NCBI GenBank assembly: GCA_902786205.1
Contig: CADABQ010000004.1
Coordinates: 28,643-92,642, forward strand
Source of the DNA: an uncultured Lachnospiraceae bacterium
Lineage (GTDB): Bacteria; Bacillota; Clostridia; Lachnospirales; Lachnospiraceae
Length of the DNA: 64,000 nt
Direction: 5' to 3'
Part shown: positions 37,109 to 45,869 of the stretch, piece after piece
Layout: every line of letters starts with the position of its first letter
Numbering within the stretch: the first letter of the stretch is position 1
Position numbers and translations under genes: made by a program
Notes under the pieces: generated by a model
Database searches by the model: none
The model's input: only the letters and a program-made list of their open reading frames with translations
What the model was told of the DNA's origin: nothing

Positions 37109-38515
37109 CTACTCATTTTTTTCCATTGCTTCTTCTACTTTTAACATAATTGCACATTCAATTCGCTTTTTCTGCAATTCACAGCCAATTTCATATGCAC
37201 CATTTATGTCTCCTGTAAAATTAAATGCATTGGCAGCACAGCCTCCACTACAATAAAATCTTGCAAAACAGTCTTTGCAGCTTTCCTTTGCGTATACATT
37301 ACAAAGTTTAAACTGATTCTGCACTTCTGTATTCGTAATCCCATCATCTACATTTCCCAAAAGAAAATCTTCATTTCCTACAAACTGATGACATGGATAC
37401 AAATCTCCCCATGGTGTTACTGCTAGATATTCTGTTCCCGAACCACATCCAGACAAACGTTTTGCCACACATGGGCCACCAGTTAAATCTATCATAAAAT
37501 GGAAGAAATTAAAGCACTTTCCATCTTTTTTTCTTCTATAGATCATCTCTTGCGCCAGTTTATCATACTGGGAACAGACAACTGCTACATCCTCTTCTGT
37601 AAGTGCATATCCTTCTTCTGGAGGTGCCACAACCGGCTCTACAGAAATCTGTTCAAATCCCAAATCAGCCATATGTAATACATCTTCTGAAAAATCTGTA
37701 TTGTAATGCGTAAAAGTTCCTCTTACATAATAATTTGTCTGATTTCGGCTATCTGCAAGTTTCTGAAATTTTGGTACAATAATATCATAACTTCCTTTTC
37801 CATTTCTGGTAGGACGCATCTTATCATTGACTTCTTTTCTTCCGTCCAGACTTAACACTACATTTGACATTTCTTTATTTGCAAACTCCATAATTTCATC
37901 ATTCAAAAGAAGTCCATTCGTTGTCAAAGTGAAACGGAAATTCTTATCGTGCAATTTTTCCTGCTCTCTTCCATAAGCAACCAACTGTTTTACTACTTCA
38001 AAATTCATAGTTGGTTCTCCGCCAAAGAAATCTACTTCTAAATTTCTTCGTGTTCCGGAATTTGCAATAAGGAAATCAAGCGCTTTCTTTCCAACCTCAT
38101 AGCTCATCAAGGCTCTTCGTCCTTTGTATTCTCCCTCTTCTGCAAAACAATATTTGCATCCAAGATTACAGTCGTGTGCAATATGTAAGCATAATGCCTT
38201 CACTACTGTCTTTCTACTCTTGAAATCAAATACGTAGTCACGATACGTATCCTCAGTGAACAATGTACCCTCTTCTTTCAGCTGTTCAATTTCCTCAAAG
38301 GCTTCTTGTATAAGGGATTCTGAAATTGGCTCTTCGTACAATCCTGCATAAATTGGCTGCTGGTATTTTTCCAACATCTTTTTTACAATTGCTTCCTTTG
38401 TTTCCGTCTCATACAAAGCAAGAATATCATAAACCAAATCATCCACCACGTGTACACTACCACTATTTACATCTAATACAATGTTATATCCATTGCTTTT
38501 ATACTGGTGTATCAT
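37109..38515 (-). CDS. scfB: SCIFF-peptide radical SAM/SPASM thioether maturase
   Basis: 468 residues. An N-terminal RRE-like peptide-recognition part (about 1-90) is followed by the radical SAM core with CNLGCKYCFAEEG (CX3CX2C) and DFFGGEPTMNF. The C-terminal SPASM domain is rich in cysteines (CVAKRLSGCGSG, YPCHQF, CKDCFARFYCSGGCA). The family installs Cys-Thr thioether links in the six-cysteine SCIFF peptide, which is encoded just upstream. The pair next to secDF is diagnostic of Clostridia. The biological use of the product is still unknown. Confidence 0.95.
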   Translation of the reverse strand: MIHQYKSNGYNIVLDVNSGSVHVVDDLVYDILALYETETKEAIVKKMLEKYQQPIYAGLYEEPISESLIQEAFEEIEQLKEEGTLFTEDTYRDYVFDFKSRKTVVKALCLHIAHDCNLGCKYCFAEEGEYKGRRALMSYEVGKKALDFLIANSGTRRNLEVDFFGGEPTMNFEVVKQLVAYGREQEKLHDKNFRFTLTTNGLLLNDEIMEFANKEMSNVVLSLDGRKEVNDKMRPTRNGKGSYDIIVPKFQKLADSRNQTNYYVRGTFTHYNTDFSEDVLHMADLGFEQISVEPVVAPPEEGYALTEEDVAVVCSQYDKLAQEMIYRRKKDGKCFNFFHFMIDLTGGPCVAKRLSGCGSGTEYLAVTPWGDLYPCHQFVGNEDFLLGNVDDGITNTEVQNQFKLCNVYAKESCKDCFARFYCSGGCAANAFNFTGDINGAYEIGCELQKKRIECAIMLKVEEAMEKNE

Positions 38516-38552
38516 TTGTGTCTCCTTTCAAACAGAAATCTAAACGCATTAA

Positions 38553-38576
38553 TAGCGGGGAGAACTCTCCCCGCTA
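38553..38576 (-). promoter_or_regulatory. GC-rich hairpin between scfA and scfB
   Basis: TAGCGGGGAG and CTCCCCGCTA form a perfect 10-bp stem around a four-base loop, with no T-run in the direction of transcription. It likely lowers scfB expression relative to the peptide, or stabilises the scfA message. Confidence 0.6.
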
Positions 38577-38596
38577 ATTCACACGTAAGTCATTGC

Positions 38597-38737
38597 TTAT
38601 TTATGTTCGCAGCTCTGGTTACCTACTGTACAAGATGTCTTACATGCAGACTGGCAAGATGTCTGACATTCTCCACATCCACCCTTCTTTACAGTATTCT
38701 GCAAATTCTTTGTTGTTAAAGATTTAATGTGCTTCAT
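38597..38737 (-). CDS. scfA: SCIFF six-cysteine ranthipeptide precursor
   Basis: 46 residues. It starts MKHIKSLTTKNLQNTVKKGG and has six cysteines at positions 21, 24, 28, 32, 36 and 43, each near Ser/Thr, matching the 'six cysteines in forty-five residues' family. GGAGGAATTTACA precedes the ATG. Its maturase (scfB) follows. A -35/-10 pair lies at 38787-38815, so it is the first gene of its transcript. Confidence 0.96.
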   Translation of the reverse strand: MKHIKSLTTKNLQNTVKKGGCGECQTSCQSACKTSCTVGNQSCEHK

Positions 38738-38786
38738 TGTAAATTCCTCCTTCTAATCTTTATGGCACAAGGGCCTAATATGGTTT

Positions 38787-38815
38787 AGTATAACATATTT
38801 ATCTTATATTGAAAA
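38787..38815 (-). promoter_or_regulatory. scfA promoter (TTTTCA, 17 bp, TATACT)
   Basis: In minus reading TTTTCA (38810-38815) is followed after 17 bases by TATACT (38787-38792), about 50 bases before the scfA start. It lies just after the stop codon of the upstream membrane-protein gene. Confidence 0.6.
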
Positions 38816-38831
38816 GAGTTTTTTCAAAGTG

Positions 38832-39203
38832 CTAACTAAGCATTCCCCCAAACATTCCACTAAAACTACATAGAAAAAATACCAATACTGTTTTTCCTAC
38901 ATCTCCCAAATAAAAGTGATTTCCCATAAAAGATACGCACAATAAAATAGCAAAGTATCCCAAGCCAATAAAAAGCCCCCATACAAATTGCCTTTTTTCC
39001 GCTTTTTTCCCCATCCGGTACCCCCCTACCAGATTTGACAAAATATAAGTAATCACAAGCATTACTCCCAATCCCGTAGGTGACAGATTGGTTTTATACA
39101 ATAAAAACGCACTAATTAATAACAATACAACAGATAGGATAGTCGCCAAAAGCAAATTTTTAAAATATGCACCCAACAGTCCATTTTGTTTTTCTTTCTC
39201 CAT
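38832..39203 (-). CDS. TIGR04086-type membrane protein
   Basis: 123 residues with four hydrophobic helices (about 15-35, 42-60, 72-90 and 98-120), SNLVGGYRMGKKAEKR in the middle loop, and a glycine-rich end CSFSGMFGGML. This resembles the TIGR04086 family, often seen beside SCIFF and yajC in Clostridia. Function unknown. It ends about 95 bases before scfA and is probably a separate transcript. Confidence 0.7.
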   Translation of the reverse strand: MEKEKQNGLLGAYFKNLLLATILSVVLLLISAFLLYKTNLSPTGLGVMLVITYILSNLVGGYRMGKKAEKRQFVWGLFIGLGYFAILLCVSFMGNHFYLGDVGKTVLVFFLCSFSGMFGGMLS

Positions 39204-39645
39204 AAGCTACTCCATTTTTTGTCTAAATTAGTAAACTATATGCATGTATTAAGAAAAGTATACCTTTTATCCTCCTAAGATTCTATTCTGTTTTCTTAAT
39301 CCATTTTCTTTCCCCATCTTCTATTACCATCCAGAATAATCTCAAGATGTTTTGGAACTTAAAACATATCTTTTTTACCAATTTATTACCCTTTCTATTT
39401 ATTTTAGGCATTTTTGAATACTATTTAACAACCAATGGTAACTATTCCCTTTTTAAGAAATATACAAATACAAGCAATTGATTGTGCTGTTATCACGAAG
39501 ACCATACACTTCCTTTTTTATTCTTGTTTTCATTGCACATCCATAGTAAAATGATAGCAGCTCCTAAAATTATAGGAGCAACAGGATGTAGAAGCATCCG
39601 TTTTCTATCAAAAAAGATTGCTCATTTTCAGAAAGGAGTTTTATT
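39204..39645. other. Intergenic region and leader of the PHP gene
   Basis: A likely promoter for the PHP gene is TTGTTT (39524-39529), 17 bases, TAAAAT (39547-39552). Two small hairpins follow in the leader: CTCCTA/TAGGAG (39561-39578) and GGATG/CATCC (39584-39599). The left 300 bases are AT-rich with no recognised feature. Confidence 0.5.
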
Positions 39646-40491
39646 ATGAAATATATCGATTTACATGTACATTCAACTGTCTCCGATGGTACATTTACAC
39701 CAACCGAACTGGTAGCAGAAGCAAAACGTTGCAATTTATCTGCCTTTGCATTGACAGACCACGATACAATTCATGGTTTTGAAGAGGCAAAAAAAGCTTC
39801 TGAAGGCACAGATATCGAAGTAATTCCCGGTGTTGAAATTTCGGCAGCATATAAAAAGAAAGATATTCATATTTTAGGATTATTTGTTAATCCAAACTAT
39901 GAACCACTAAAATCTGCCTTAGATAACGCTTTATTGGAACGAGATAACCGAAATGCAAAAATGGCACAAAATCTTGCAAATGGCGGATTAGATATTGATA
40001 TTGAACGATTAACTGCATCCTTTGCCCCAGGTACCGTACTAACAAGGGCGCATTTTGCGAAATATCTTTTAGAAACCAAACAAATTAAATCCATCAGTGA
40101 AGCCTTCGAACATTATTTAAATGCAGATGGTCCCTACTATGTTCCAAGAGAATTTATCTCTCCAGAAGATGCCATTCAGTTAATCAAACAAGCTGGCGGA
40201 ATACCTGTTTTAGCACATCCATTGATTTATCATTTGCCAGAAGAGGAATTAGATGCCTTGATATCCAGACTAAAAGATGCTGGTTTACAAGGTTTGGAAG
40301 TCTTTTATTCATCCAATACCGGATTTGATGAAGGAATTGTACGCAGATATACCAATAAATATGACCTAGTCATGACTGGCGGTTCTGATTTTCACGGAAC
40401 AAACAAGCCGCAAATTTCTATGGGAACCGGAAGAGGAAACCTAAAAATTCCATATTCTGTATTAGAGAATTTAAAAGCATTGCTAAAATAA
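39646..40491 (+). CDS. PHP-domain phosphoesterase (TrpH / 3',5'-nucleotide phosphatase type)
   Basis: 281 residues. PHP metal motifs: DLHVHSTVSDG (HxH, residues 6-8), TDHDTIHG, PGVEIS, VLAHPLIY and GSDFHG. The single-domain length and motif spacing match TrpH/RNase AM-like enzymes that act on 3',5'-bisphosphates or short RNA 5' ends. The substrate is not determined here. AGAAAGGAG precedes the ATG. It is convergent with yajC, with a shared terminator at 40562-40605. Confidence 0.88.
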   Translation: MKYIDLHVHSTVSDGTFTPTELVAEAKRCNLSAFALTDHDTIHGFEEAKKASEGTDIEVIPGVEISAAYKKKDIHILGLFVNPNYEPLKSALDNALLERDNRNAKMAQNLANGGLDIDIERLTASFAPGTVLTRAHFAKYLLETKQIKSISEAFEHYLNADGPYYVPREFISPEDAIQLIKQAGGIPVLAHPLIYHLPEEELDALISRLKDAGLQGLEVFYSSNTGFDEGIVRRYTNKYDLVMTGGSDFHGTNKPQISMGTGRGNLKIPYSVLENLKALLK

Positions 40492-40561
40492 AGCTGCTTT
40501 TTGCAACTATTTTTCCTTAAAAATCTTTTTAAAGGAATTGACATAGTTAATCTATAAAAGG

Positions 40562-40605
40562 AAAAAGGATTAGGAATACCTTTGCTTTGTTTTCCTAATC
40601 CTTTT
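40562..40605. terminator. Shared terminator of the PHP gene and yajC
   Basis: AAAAGGATTAGGAA and TTCCTAATCCTTTT form a perfect 14-bp stem around a 15-base loop. It is symmetric enough to serve both convergent genes. Confidence 0.8.
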
Positions 40606-40608
40606 CGA

Positions 40609-40926
40609 TTACTTATTATTTTTATTTGCCTTTTCGACTTCTGTAATATGTTCCTTTTTCATAGGTATACGGCAGTTTTTATTGCTACCAAATTCAACAA
40701 TTACAATCTCATCTGTAACATCCTGTACAACACCATAAAATCCACTACTTGTAACAATGCTATCGCCTGCTTCCACTGTAGATACCATTGCATCATGCTG
40801 TTTTTGTTCTTTATTCTGTTTGCGGAACAATACTGCATAAAATACGACCATAACAACTAATAAAACTCCAATCATTGCAAAGTCGCCTGCTCCTCCTGCC
40901 TTTGCAGTTAAAAACGGAAAATTCAT
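40609..40926 (-). CDS. yajC: Preprotein translocase subunit YajC
   Basis: 105 residues: one N-terminal helix (about 17-34, MIGVLLVVMVVFYAVLF), then RKQNKEQKQHDAMVSTVEAGDSIVTSSG and VGVVQDV-like strands, the YajC signature. It binds SecDF in the Sec holotranslocon. It follows tgt, as in most bacteria (tgt-yajC). Confidence 0.92.
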   Translation of the reverse strand: MNFPFLTAKAGGAGDFAMIGVLLVVMVVFYAVLFRKQNKEQKQHDAMVSTVEAGDSIVTSSGFYGVVQDVTDEIVIVEFGSNKNCRIPMKKEHITEVEKANKNNK

Positions 40927-41033
40927 TTTTCTTACCTGTCCTTTCTTTTTTTATGGATATTCGAACCTATCTGCTCGAACATAATAACAGTTTACCCAAA
41001 ACGTACACTGTTACCAAATATATTTCCATTGCA

Positions 41034-42164
41034 CTATACGCCACGTTCAAATCCTGCAAGTTTTTCTGCCTTGTATTCTTTGTAACGATTCTCACGAATA
41101 GCCGCATGGATTTCCTCCATCATTGTATTGTAAAAATACAAATTATGCAAGACTACCAATCGCAAACCAAGCATTTCTTTTGCCTTTAATAAATGACGAA
41201 TATATGCTCGACTATAATGTTTACATGCCGGACACTGACATCCTTCTTCAATTGGTTTTCCGTCTGTTTCAAATCGTGCATTTAAAAGATTGATTTTTCC
41301 AAAATTTGTGTAGGCATGACCATGTCTTCCATTTCTACTAGGATATACGCAATCGAAGAAATCTACACCTCTGTCTACTGCTTCCAAAATATTTGCAGGA
41401 GTTCCCACTCCCATAAGATACGTTGGTTTTTCCAGTGGCAGGTGTGGTACTACTTCATCCAAAATCCGATACATTTCTTCATGGCTCTCACCCACGGCCA
41501 AACCACCGATTGCATAACCATCTAAATCCATCTGTGCAATTTCTTTCGCATGTGCAATACGAATATCTTCAAATGTACCTCCCTGGTTAATACCAAATAA
41601 CATTTGTTTTTTATTGATAGTATCCTCTAAACTATTTAAACGAGCCATTTCTTTTTTACAGCGTGCCAACCAGCGAGTAGTTCGATCCACAGAATTCTGC
41701 ATGTATTCTCTGGTTGCAGGATGCGGCGGACACTCATCAAAAGCCATAGCAATCGTAGAGGCAAGATTGGACTGTATCTGCATACTTTCTTCTGGTCCCA
41801 TAAAAATCTTTCTGCCGTCTATATGGGATTGAAAATAAACGCCCTCTTCTTTGATTTTGCGCAAACCAGCCAGCGAAAACACCTGAAATCCACCCGAATC
41901 TGTCAAAATAGGCTTGTCCCATACCATAAACTTATGCAATCCACCCATTTTTTTTACAATCTGGTCACCTGGTCTAACATGTAAATGATAGGTGTTTGAC
42001 AGCTCTACCTGTGTATGTATCTCTTGTAAATCCTGCGTAGACACTGCACCTTTAATTGCTGCTGCTGTTCCTACATTCATAAATACCGGCGTTTGTATCG
42101 TACCATGAACAGTTTGAAATTCTGCACTTTTTGCTTTTCCATCCTGATTGATCAGCTTATACAT
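41034..42164 (-). CDS. tgt: tRNA-guanine transglycosylase
   Basis: 376 residues; swaps guanine-34 for the queuine precursor in GUN-anticodon tRNAs. The catalytic region reads TDSGGFQVFSL, with the second aspartate in DRGVDFFDCVYPSRNGRHG. The zinc ligands are in GCQCPACKHYS plus a downstream histidine. It is upstream of yajC and follows the 42189 gene after 24 bases. Confidence 0.96.
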   Translation of the reverse strand: MYKLINQDGKAKSAEFQTVHGTIQTPVFMNVGTAAAIKGAVSTQDLQEIHTQVELSNTYHLHVRPGDQIVKKMGGLHKFMVWDKPILTDSGGFQVFSLAGLRKIKEEGVYFQSHIDGRKIFMGPEESMQIQSNLASTIAMAFDECPPHPATREYMQNSVDRTTRWLARCKKEMARLNSLEDTINKKQMLFGINQGGTFEDIRIAHAKEIAQMDLDGYAIGGLAVGESHEEMYRILDEVVPHLPLEKPTYLMGVGTPANILEAVDRGVDFFDCVYPSRNGRHGHAYTNFGKINLLNARFETDGKPIEEGCQCPACKHYSRAYIRHLLKAKEMLGLRLVVLHNLYFYNTMMEEIHAAIRENRYKEYKAEKLAGFERGV

Positions 42165-42188
42165 CTCATTGCTCCTCTATCTTTCTTT

Positions 42189-42725
42189 TTATAGCAGACA
42201 CCCCATTAAATCTTTTCCTGTTGCCAAAAAGAAATCATCCACATCATAGGATGCATCTCCATAATTTTTGTCTGCAAATCGTTTACATATTTCCTCATAC
42301 GTATCTTTTGAAAATTTTAACTGAAATGTCTTTGCAACATCCACAAAATGCACCGGACTAATGGCATATCCCCATTCGCTGTCATCTTCTACAAAACATG
42401 CACAAGAATATCCTCTTGGTGTGATATATTCTTTATCCTTTCCATCTGTGGCATACAATTTTATATAACCATCGTCTTGGTTTTCTTCATAAGATATAGA
42501 CCAGGTGCAGGAAGCATCTAAAACACTGGACATTGCCTTGACCTTTCCCAATTCTTTGTGATTCCCTATCGTTTTTTTACTGTATGTGTGCATCATATGT
42601 ATCAATTTATCAATACTATCCTGACTAAGCACTTCACTATCTACGCTATCACTGGTCTCCTTTAAAAACTTAACTAAAGTATCAATCTCTTTTTGTGTTA
42701 ACAATGATAAATTTACTTCCGACAT
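42189..42725 (-). CDS. Hypothetical protein with FliM/FliY-like N-terminal motifs
   Basis: 178 residues from the ATG at 42725, chosen because GGGGGGA lies five bases before it; a frame to 42806 has no such site. The first 50 residues hold two short blocks, LSLLTQKEIDTLVKFL and EVLSQDSIDKLI, resembling the LSQxEIDxLL segment at the start of flagellar switch proteins. The remainder (about 65-178) has YITPRGYSCACFVEDDSEWG and matches no family I know. No flagellar gene is nearby. It is probably co-transcribed with tgt. Confidence 0.55.
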   Translation of the reverse strand: MSEVNLSLLTQKEIDTLVKFLKETSDSVDSEVLSQDSIDKLIHMMHTYSKKTIGNHKELGKVKAMSSVLDASCTWSISYEENQDDGYIKLYATDGKDKEYITPRGYSCACFVEDDSEWGYAISPVHFVDVAKTFQLKFSKDTYEEICKRFADKNYGDASYDVDDFFLATGKDLMGCLL

Positions 42726-42839
42726 AAAAATCCCCCCATTATACAAAACAAGCAATTGTAAAGTTTTATCGGAAAAAGCATCACAATTGCCAAAACAACT
42801 CTCCACGTTCTTGTTTAATGATAAATCATTCCACTAAAA

Positions 42840-42926
42840 ATGGCAAGTCCTTTCTACTCTAAGTTTAAACAAGAATTACTTTTTACTGTTCACGCCTAAG
42901 TGTGACCAGTAACGATTACTTGCCAT
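42840..42926. repeat. Nested palindrome in front of pcrA
   Basis: Outer arms ATGGCAAGT (42840-42848) and ACTTGCCAT (42918-42926). Inside is an imperfect hairpin, TTACTGTTCACGC...GTGTGACCAGTAA (42883-42912), like the one inside the repeat at 61286-61317. Its right arm supplies the -35 box of the pcrA promoter. Confidence 0.6.
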
Positions 42927-42948
42927 ATCCATCTAACAATGCTATAAT
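42920..42948 (+). promoter_or_regulatory. pcrA promoter (TTGCCA, 17 bp, TATAAT)
   Basis: TTGCCA (42920-42925), 17 bases, consensus TATAAT (42943-42948). It lies 40 bases before the pcrA start, and its -35 box overlaps the right arm of the palindrome. Confidence 0.75.
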
Positions 42949-42987
42949 AAAACATATGTTTGGATTATGCAATAATGGAGGTACATA

Positions 42988-45384
42988 ATGAGTATTTATG
43001 ATGGTTTAAATAAAGAACAATTACAAGCGGTTCAGCACAACGAAGGACCACTTCTGATCCTTGCCGGTGCCGGCTCTGGAAAAACAAGAGTCCTAACGCA
43101 TCGCATTGCTTACCTAATGGATGAAGTAGGTGTAAATCCCTGGAATATCCTTGCTCTTACTTTTACAAATAAAGCTGCAAAAGAAATGCGAGAACGTGTA
43201 GATGCTCTTATCGGTTTTGGCTCTGAAAATATCTGGATCAGTACCTTCCACTCTACTTGTGTACGGATTTTAAGAAAATACATTAATTATTTAGGTTATG
43301 ATAATAGCTTTACAATTTATGATAGTGACGACCAGAAAACATTGATGCGTGATATTATTAAGTATTTAGAACTAGATTCTAAAAAGTTCCGAGAGCGAAC
43401 AATTCTTAATCGCATTTCTTCTGCAAAAAATGATTTTATTTCTCCAGAAGCATTTGCACTTGCTGCCGGAAATGATATTCTGTATCGTACCTATGCGGCC
43501 TGCTATACAGAATATCAAAAACGACTTATGCAAAACAATGCATTGGATTTTGATGATTTATTATTCAAGTGTGTGGAATTATTCCAAAACAACAAGGATG
43601 TTCTTGCCTACTATCAAAACCGTTTTAAATATATTATGGTAGACGAGTACCAAGATACCAATTCTGTACAATTTAAATTATTAGAATTACTTGCTACAAC
43701 AACCAATGCAGAAGGCAAACCATGTCACAATCTCTGCGTAGTTGGTGATGATGACCAATCAATTTATCGCTTTCGTGGTGCCAATATTTACAATATTTTA
43801 AATTTCGAGAAATCCTATCCAGATACCGAAGTAATTCGCCTAGAACAAAATTATCGTTCTACCAAGACAATTTTAAATGCAGCAAATGAAGTGATTGCCA
43901 ATAACAGCGAAAGAAAAGAGAAAAAGCTTTGGACAGACAACGAAGAAGGGGATGCTCTCACCTTTTCACAGTTTGATACTGCCTATCAAGAAGCGGAATC
44001 TATCGCAGATTCCATTGCCAATGCATGTGAAAATGGATACGACAATTATAAGGAATATGCCGTTCTCTATCGTACCAATGCACAATCTCGTATCTTAGAA
44101 GAAAAACTGGTACAACGAAATATTCCATATAAACTGGTGGGTGGCGTAAACTTTTATCAACGAAAAGAAATAAAGGATGTCCTTGCCTATCTCAGAACAA
44201 TCAATAACGGCAAAGATGACATTTCTGTAAAACGTATTATTAATGTTCCTAAACGTGGAATCGGATTAACTTCCATTGACCGTTTAATGGATTACTCTAT
44301 TTCAAATGCTACTAGTTTTTATGATGCGTGTAAACATGCAGAACAAATTCCCGGACTTGCAAGAGCGGTAAGCAAAATCAGCCCTTTCGTAAGTATGATT
44401 GAAATTTTAAAAGGAAAACTTAGTGATCCAGTTTATTCTTTATCTGATTTGTTCGACGAAGTATTAGAGGCAACTGGATATGTGGAAGATTTAGAGGCCG
44501 AAGATACCGACGAGGCACGCAGCCGTATTGAAAACATTGATGAGCTCCGCAATAAATTAGTTAGTTTTGAAGAAAATGCAACCGAGGAAGCTACTCTAAA
44601 CGACTTTTTGGAAGAGGTTTCCCTTGTAGCCGATTTGGATAGTATGGATGAATCTACTAATGTTGTAACGCTCATGACTTTGCACAGTGCAAAGGGATTG
44701 GAGTTTCCAAATGTTTATTTATGTGGGATGGAAGATGGTATCTTTCCTAGTTATATGAGCATTACTTCCGACGATCCCATGGATATTGAAGAAGAACGTC
44801 GCCTTTGCTATGTGGGTATTACCCGTGCCATGAAGCACTTACATCTTACCTGTGCCAGACAACGCATGCAAAACGGAGAAATACGATTTAATAAACCATC
44901 CCGTTTTGTGCATGAAATTCCACGTTATCTTATGACACAGCAGGCTACCTCTTCTATTTATACAAGCCAAACAGCAGCAGACAGCTACAGCAATCCTTCA
45001 CAGCATTCCAATGCCAGTGCAACTGAATGGAAAAAACCATTTCGTTATACAAGTGCATCTGGTCAAAGCAGTTTTTCAAATGCTACATCTGGCAGTTATG
45101 CAAAACGCACCGGCGGTGACCCATTTGCAAATAATCCAATGATTCAAAAAGGATTTCGCTTTGAAAAACCATATCAAAGCAACGCCATGACGCCAAAGAC
45201 GCCAATTGCTTTTTCAAAACCAGATTATGAAGTTGGAGATACCGTTACACACACCAAATTTGGAACGGGTACTGTATTATCCTTAGAAGAAGGCAAAAAA
45301 GATTATGCTGTTACAGTAGAATTTGAAAGCGCTGGAAAAAAGAAAATGATGGCGGCATTTGCCAAATTAAAAAAAACAGAATAG
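42988..45384 (+). CDS. pcrA: ATP-dependent DNA helicase PcrA (UvrD/Rep family)
   Basis: 798-residue SF1A 3'-5' helicase. Walker A GAGSGKT near residue 27-33, motif Ia LTFTNKAAKEM, Walker B DEYQDTN, motif III GDDDQSIYRFRGA, and motifs V/VI LMTLHSAKGLEFP and RRLCYVGITRA. The C-terminal part (about 680-798) ends in the PcrA Tudor-like domain with VGDTVTHTKFGTGTVL. Roles are excision repair, removal of RecA and transcription conflict handling. Single transcript with the small 45466 gene downstream. Confidence 0.96.
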   Translation: MSIYDGLNKEQLQAVQHNEGPLLILAGAGSGKTRVLTHRIAYLMDEVGVNPWNILALTFTNKAAKEMRERVDALIGFGSENIWISTFHSTCVRILRKYINYLGYDNSFTIYDSDDQKTLMRDIIKYLELDSKKFRERTILNRISSAKNDFISPEAFALAAGNDILYRTYAACYTEYQKRLMQNNALDFDDLLFKCVELFQNNKDVLAYYQNRFKYIMVDEYQDTNSVQFKLLELLATTTNAEGKPCHNLCVVGDDDQSIYRFRGANIYNILNFEKSYPDTEVIRLEQNYRSTKTILNAANEVIANNSERKEKKLWTDNEEGDALTFSQFDTAYQEAESIADSIANACENGYDNYKEYAVLYRTNAQSRILEEKLVQRNIPYKLVGGVNFYQRKEIKDVLAYLRTINNGKDDISVKRIINVPKRGIGLTSIDRLMDYSISNATSFYDACKHAEQIPGLARAVSKISPFVSMIEILKGKLSDPVYSLSDLFDEVLEATGYVEDLEAEDTDEARSRIENIDELRNKLVSFEENATEEATLNDFLEEVSLVADLDSMDESTNVVTLMTLHSAKGLEFPNVYLCGMEDGIFPSYMSITSDDPMDIEEERRLCYVGITRAMKHLHLTCARQRMQNGEIRFNKPSRFVHEIPRYLMTQQATSSIYTSQTAADSYSNPSQHSNASATEWKKPFRYTSASGQSSFSNATSGSYAKRTGGDPFANNPMIQKGFRFEKPYQSNAMTPKTPIAFSKPDYEVGDTVTHTKFGTGTVLSLEEGKKDYAVTVEFESAGKKKMMAAFAKLKKTE

Positions 45385-45465
45385 TGTGGTAAAACAGAGT
45401 CGTTTGTGTTAAAATAAATATATGCAATTTAGTATATGAGGGAAAAAAGGAAGGGAATGATAACT

Positions 45466-45753
45466 ATGAATCAAAAATTAGAAGAACTTATTGCCACTGC
45501 TCATTTAAATGACTTAATTCGTCAAAAGAAAGATGAAGAAAAGAAAGCAAACACAATTGTCTGGGTACTTGCTATTATTGGTGCTATTGCTGCTATTGCA
45601 GGTATTGCTTTTGCAGTTGTTAAATATTTTACACCAACCTACTTAGATGATGATTTTGATGACTTTGATGATGATTTCGATGATGATTTCTATTCAGATG
45701 ATGAAGTTGTTAATATTGATAATGCTACTGGCGATGAAAGCACAGAAAAATAA
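45466..45753 (+). CDS. Small membrane protein with acidic tail (DUF4366-like)
   Basis: About 95 residues. An N-terminal amphipathic part, MNQKLEELIATAHLNDLI, is followed by KKDEEKKAN, one membrane helix (about 31-55) and a strongly acidic tail of DDDFDD-type repeats. This resembles DUF4366-like clostridial proteins of unknown function. A start at 45436 is possible; the one used begins the conserved-looking MNQKLEEL. The tail could bind cations or basic partners (inference). Terminator directly downstream. Confidence 0.6.
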   Translation: MNQKLEELIATAHLNDLIRQKKDEEKKANTIVWVLAIIGAIAAIAGIAFAVVKYFTPTYLDDDFDDFDDDFDDDFYSDDEVVNIDNATGDESTEK

Positions 45754-45790
45754 TAGAACAACAGATTTTTCAGTTGTACGCATAAAAGAT

Positions 45791-45833
45791 AAAAAGAAGC
45801 ATATCACACGATACAGTGATATGCTTCTTTTTT
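45791..45833. terminator. Bidirectional terminator between the pcrA side and the NRPS cluster
   Basis: AAAAAGAAGCATATCAC and GTGATATGCTTCTTTTT form a perfect 17-bp stem around an eight-base loop with T-runs on both strands. It ends the 45466 transcript and the 15-kb biosynthetic cluster. Confidence 0.9.
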
Positions 45834-45869
45834 GCAAACAACATAATGCAAAATCACCAGAAATCTCTA

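Noticed and set aside
38597..38737. SCIFF peptide as a bacteriocin precursor
   Set aside because: There is no leader with GG processing site, immunity gene or dedicated exporter; the peptide and maturase match the SCIFF/ranthipeptide pair.
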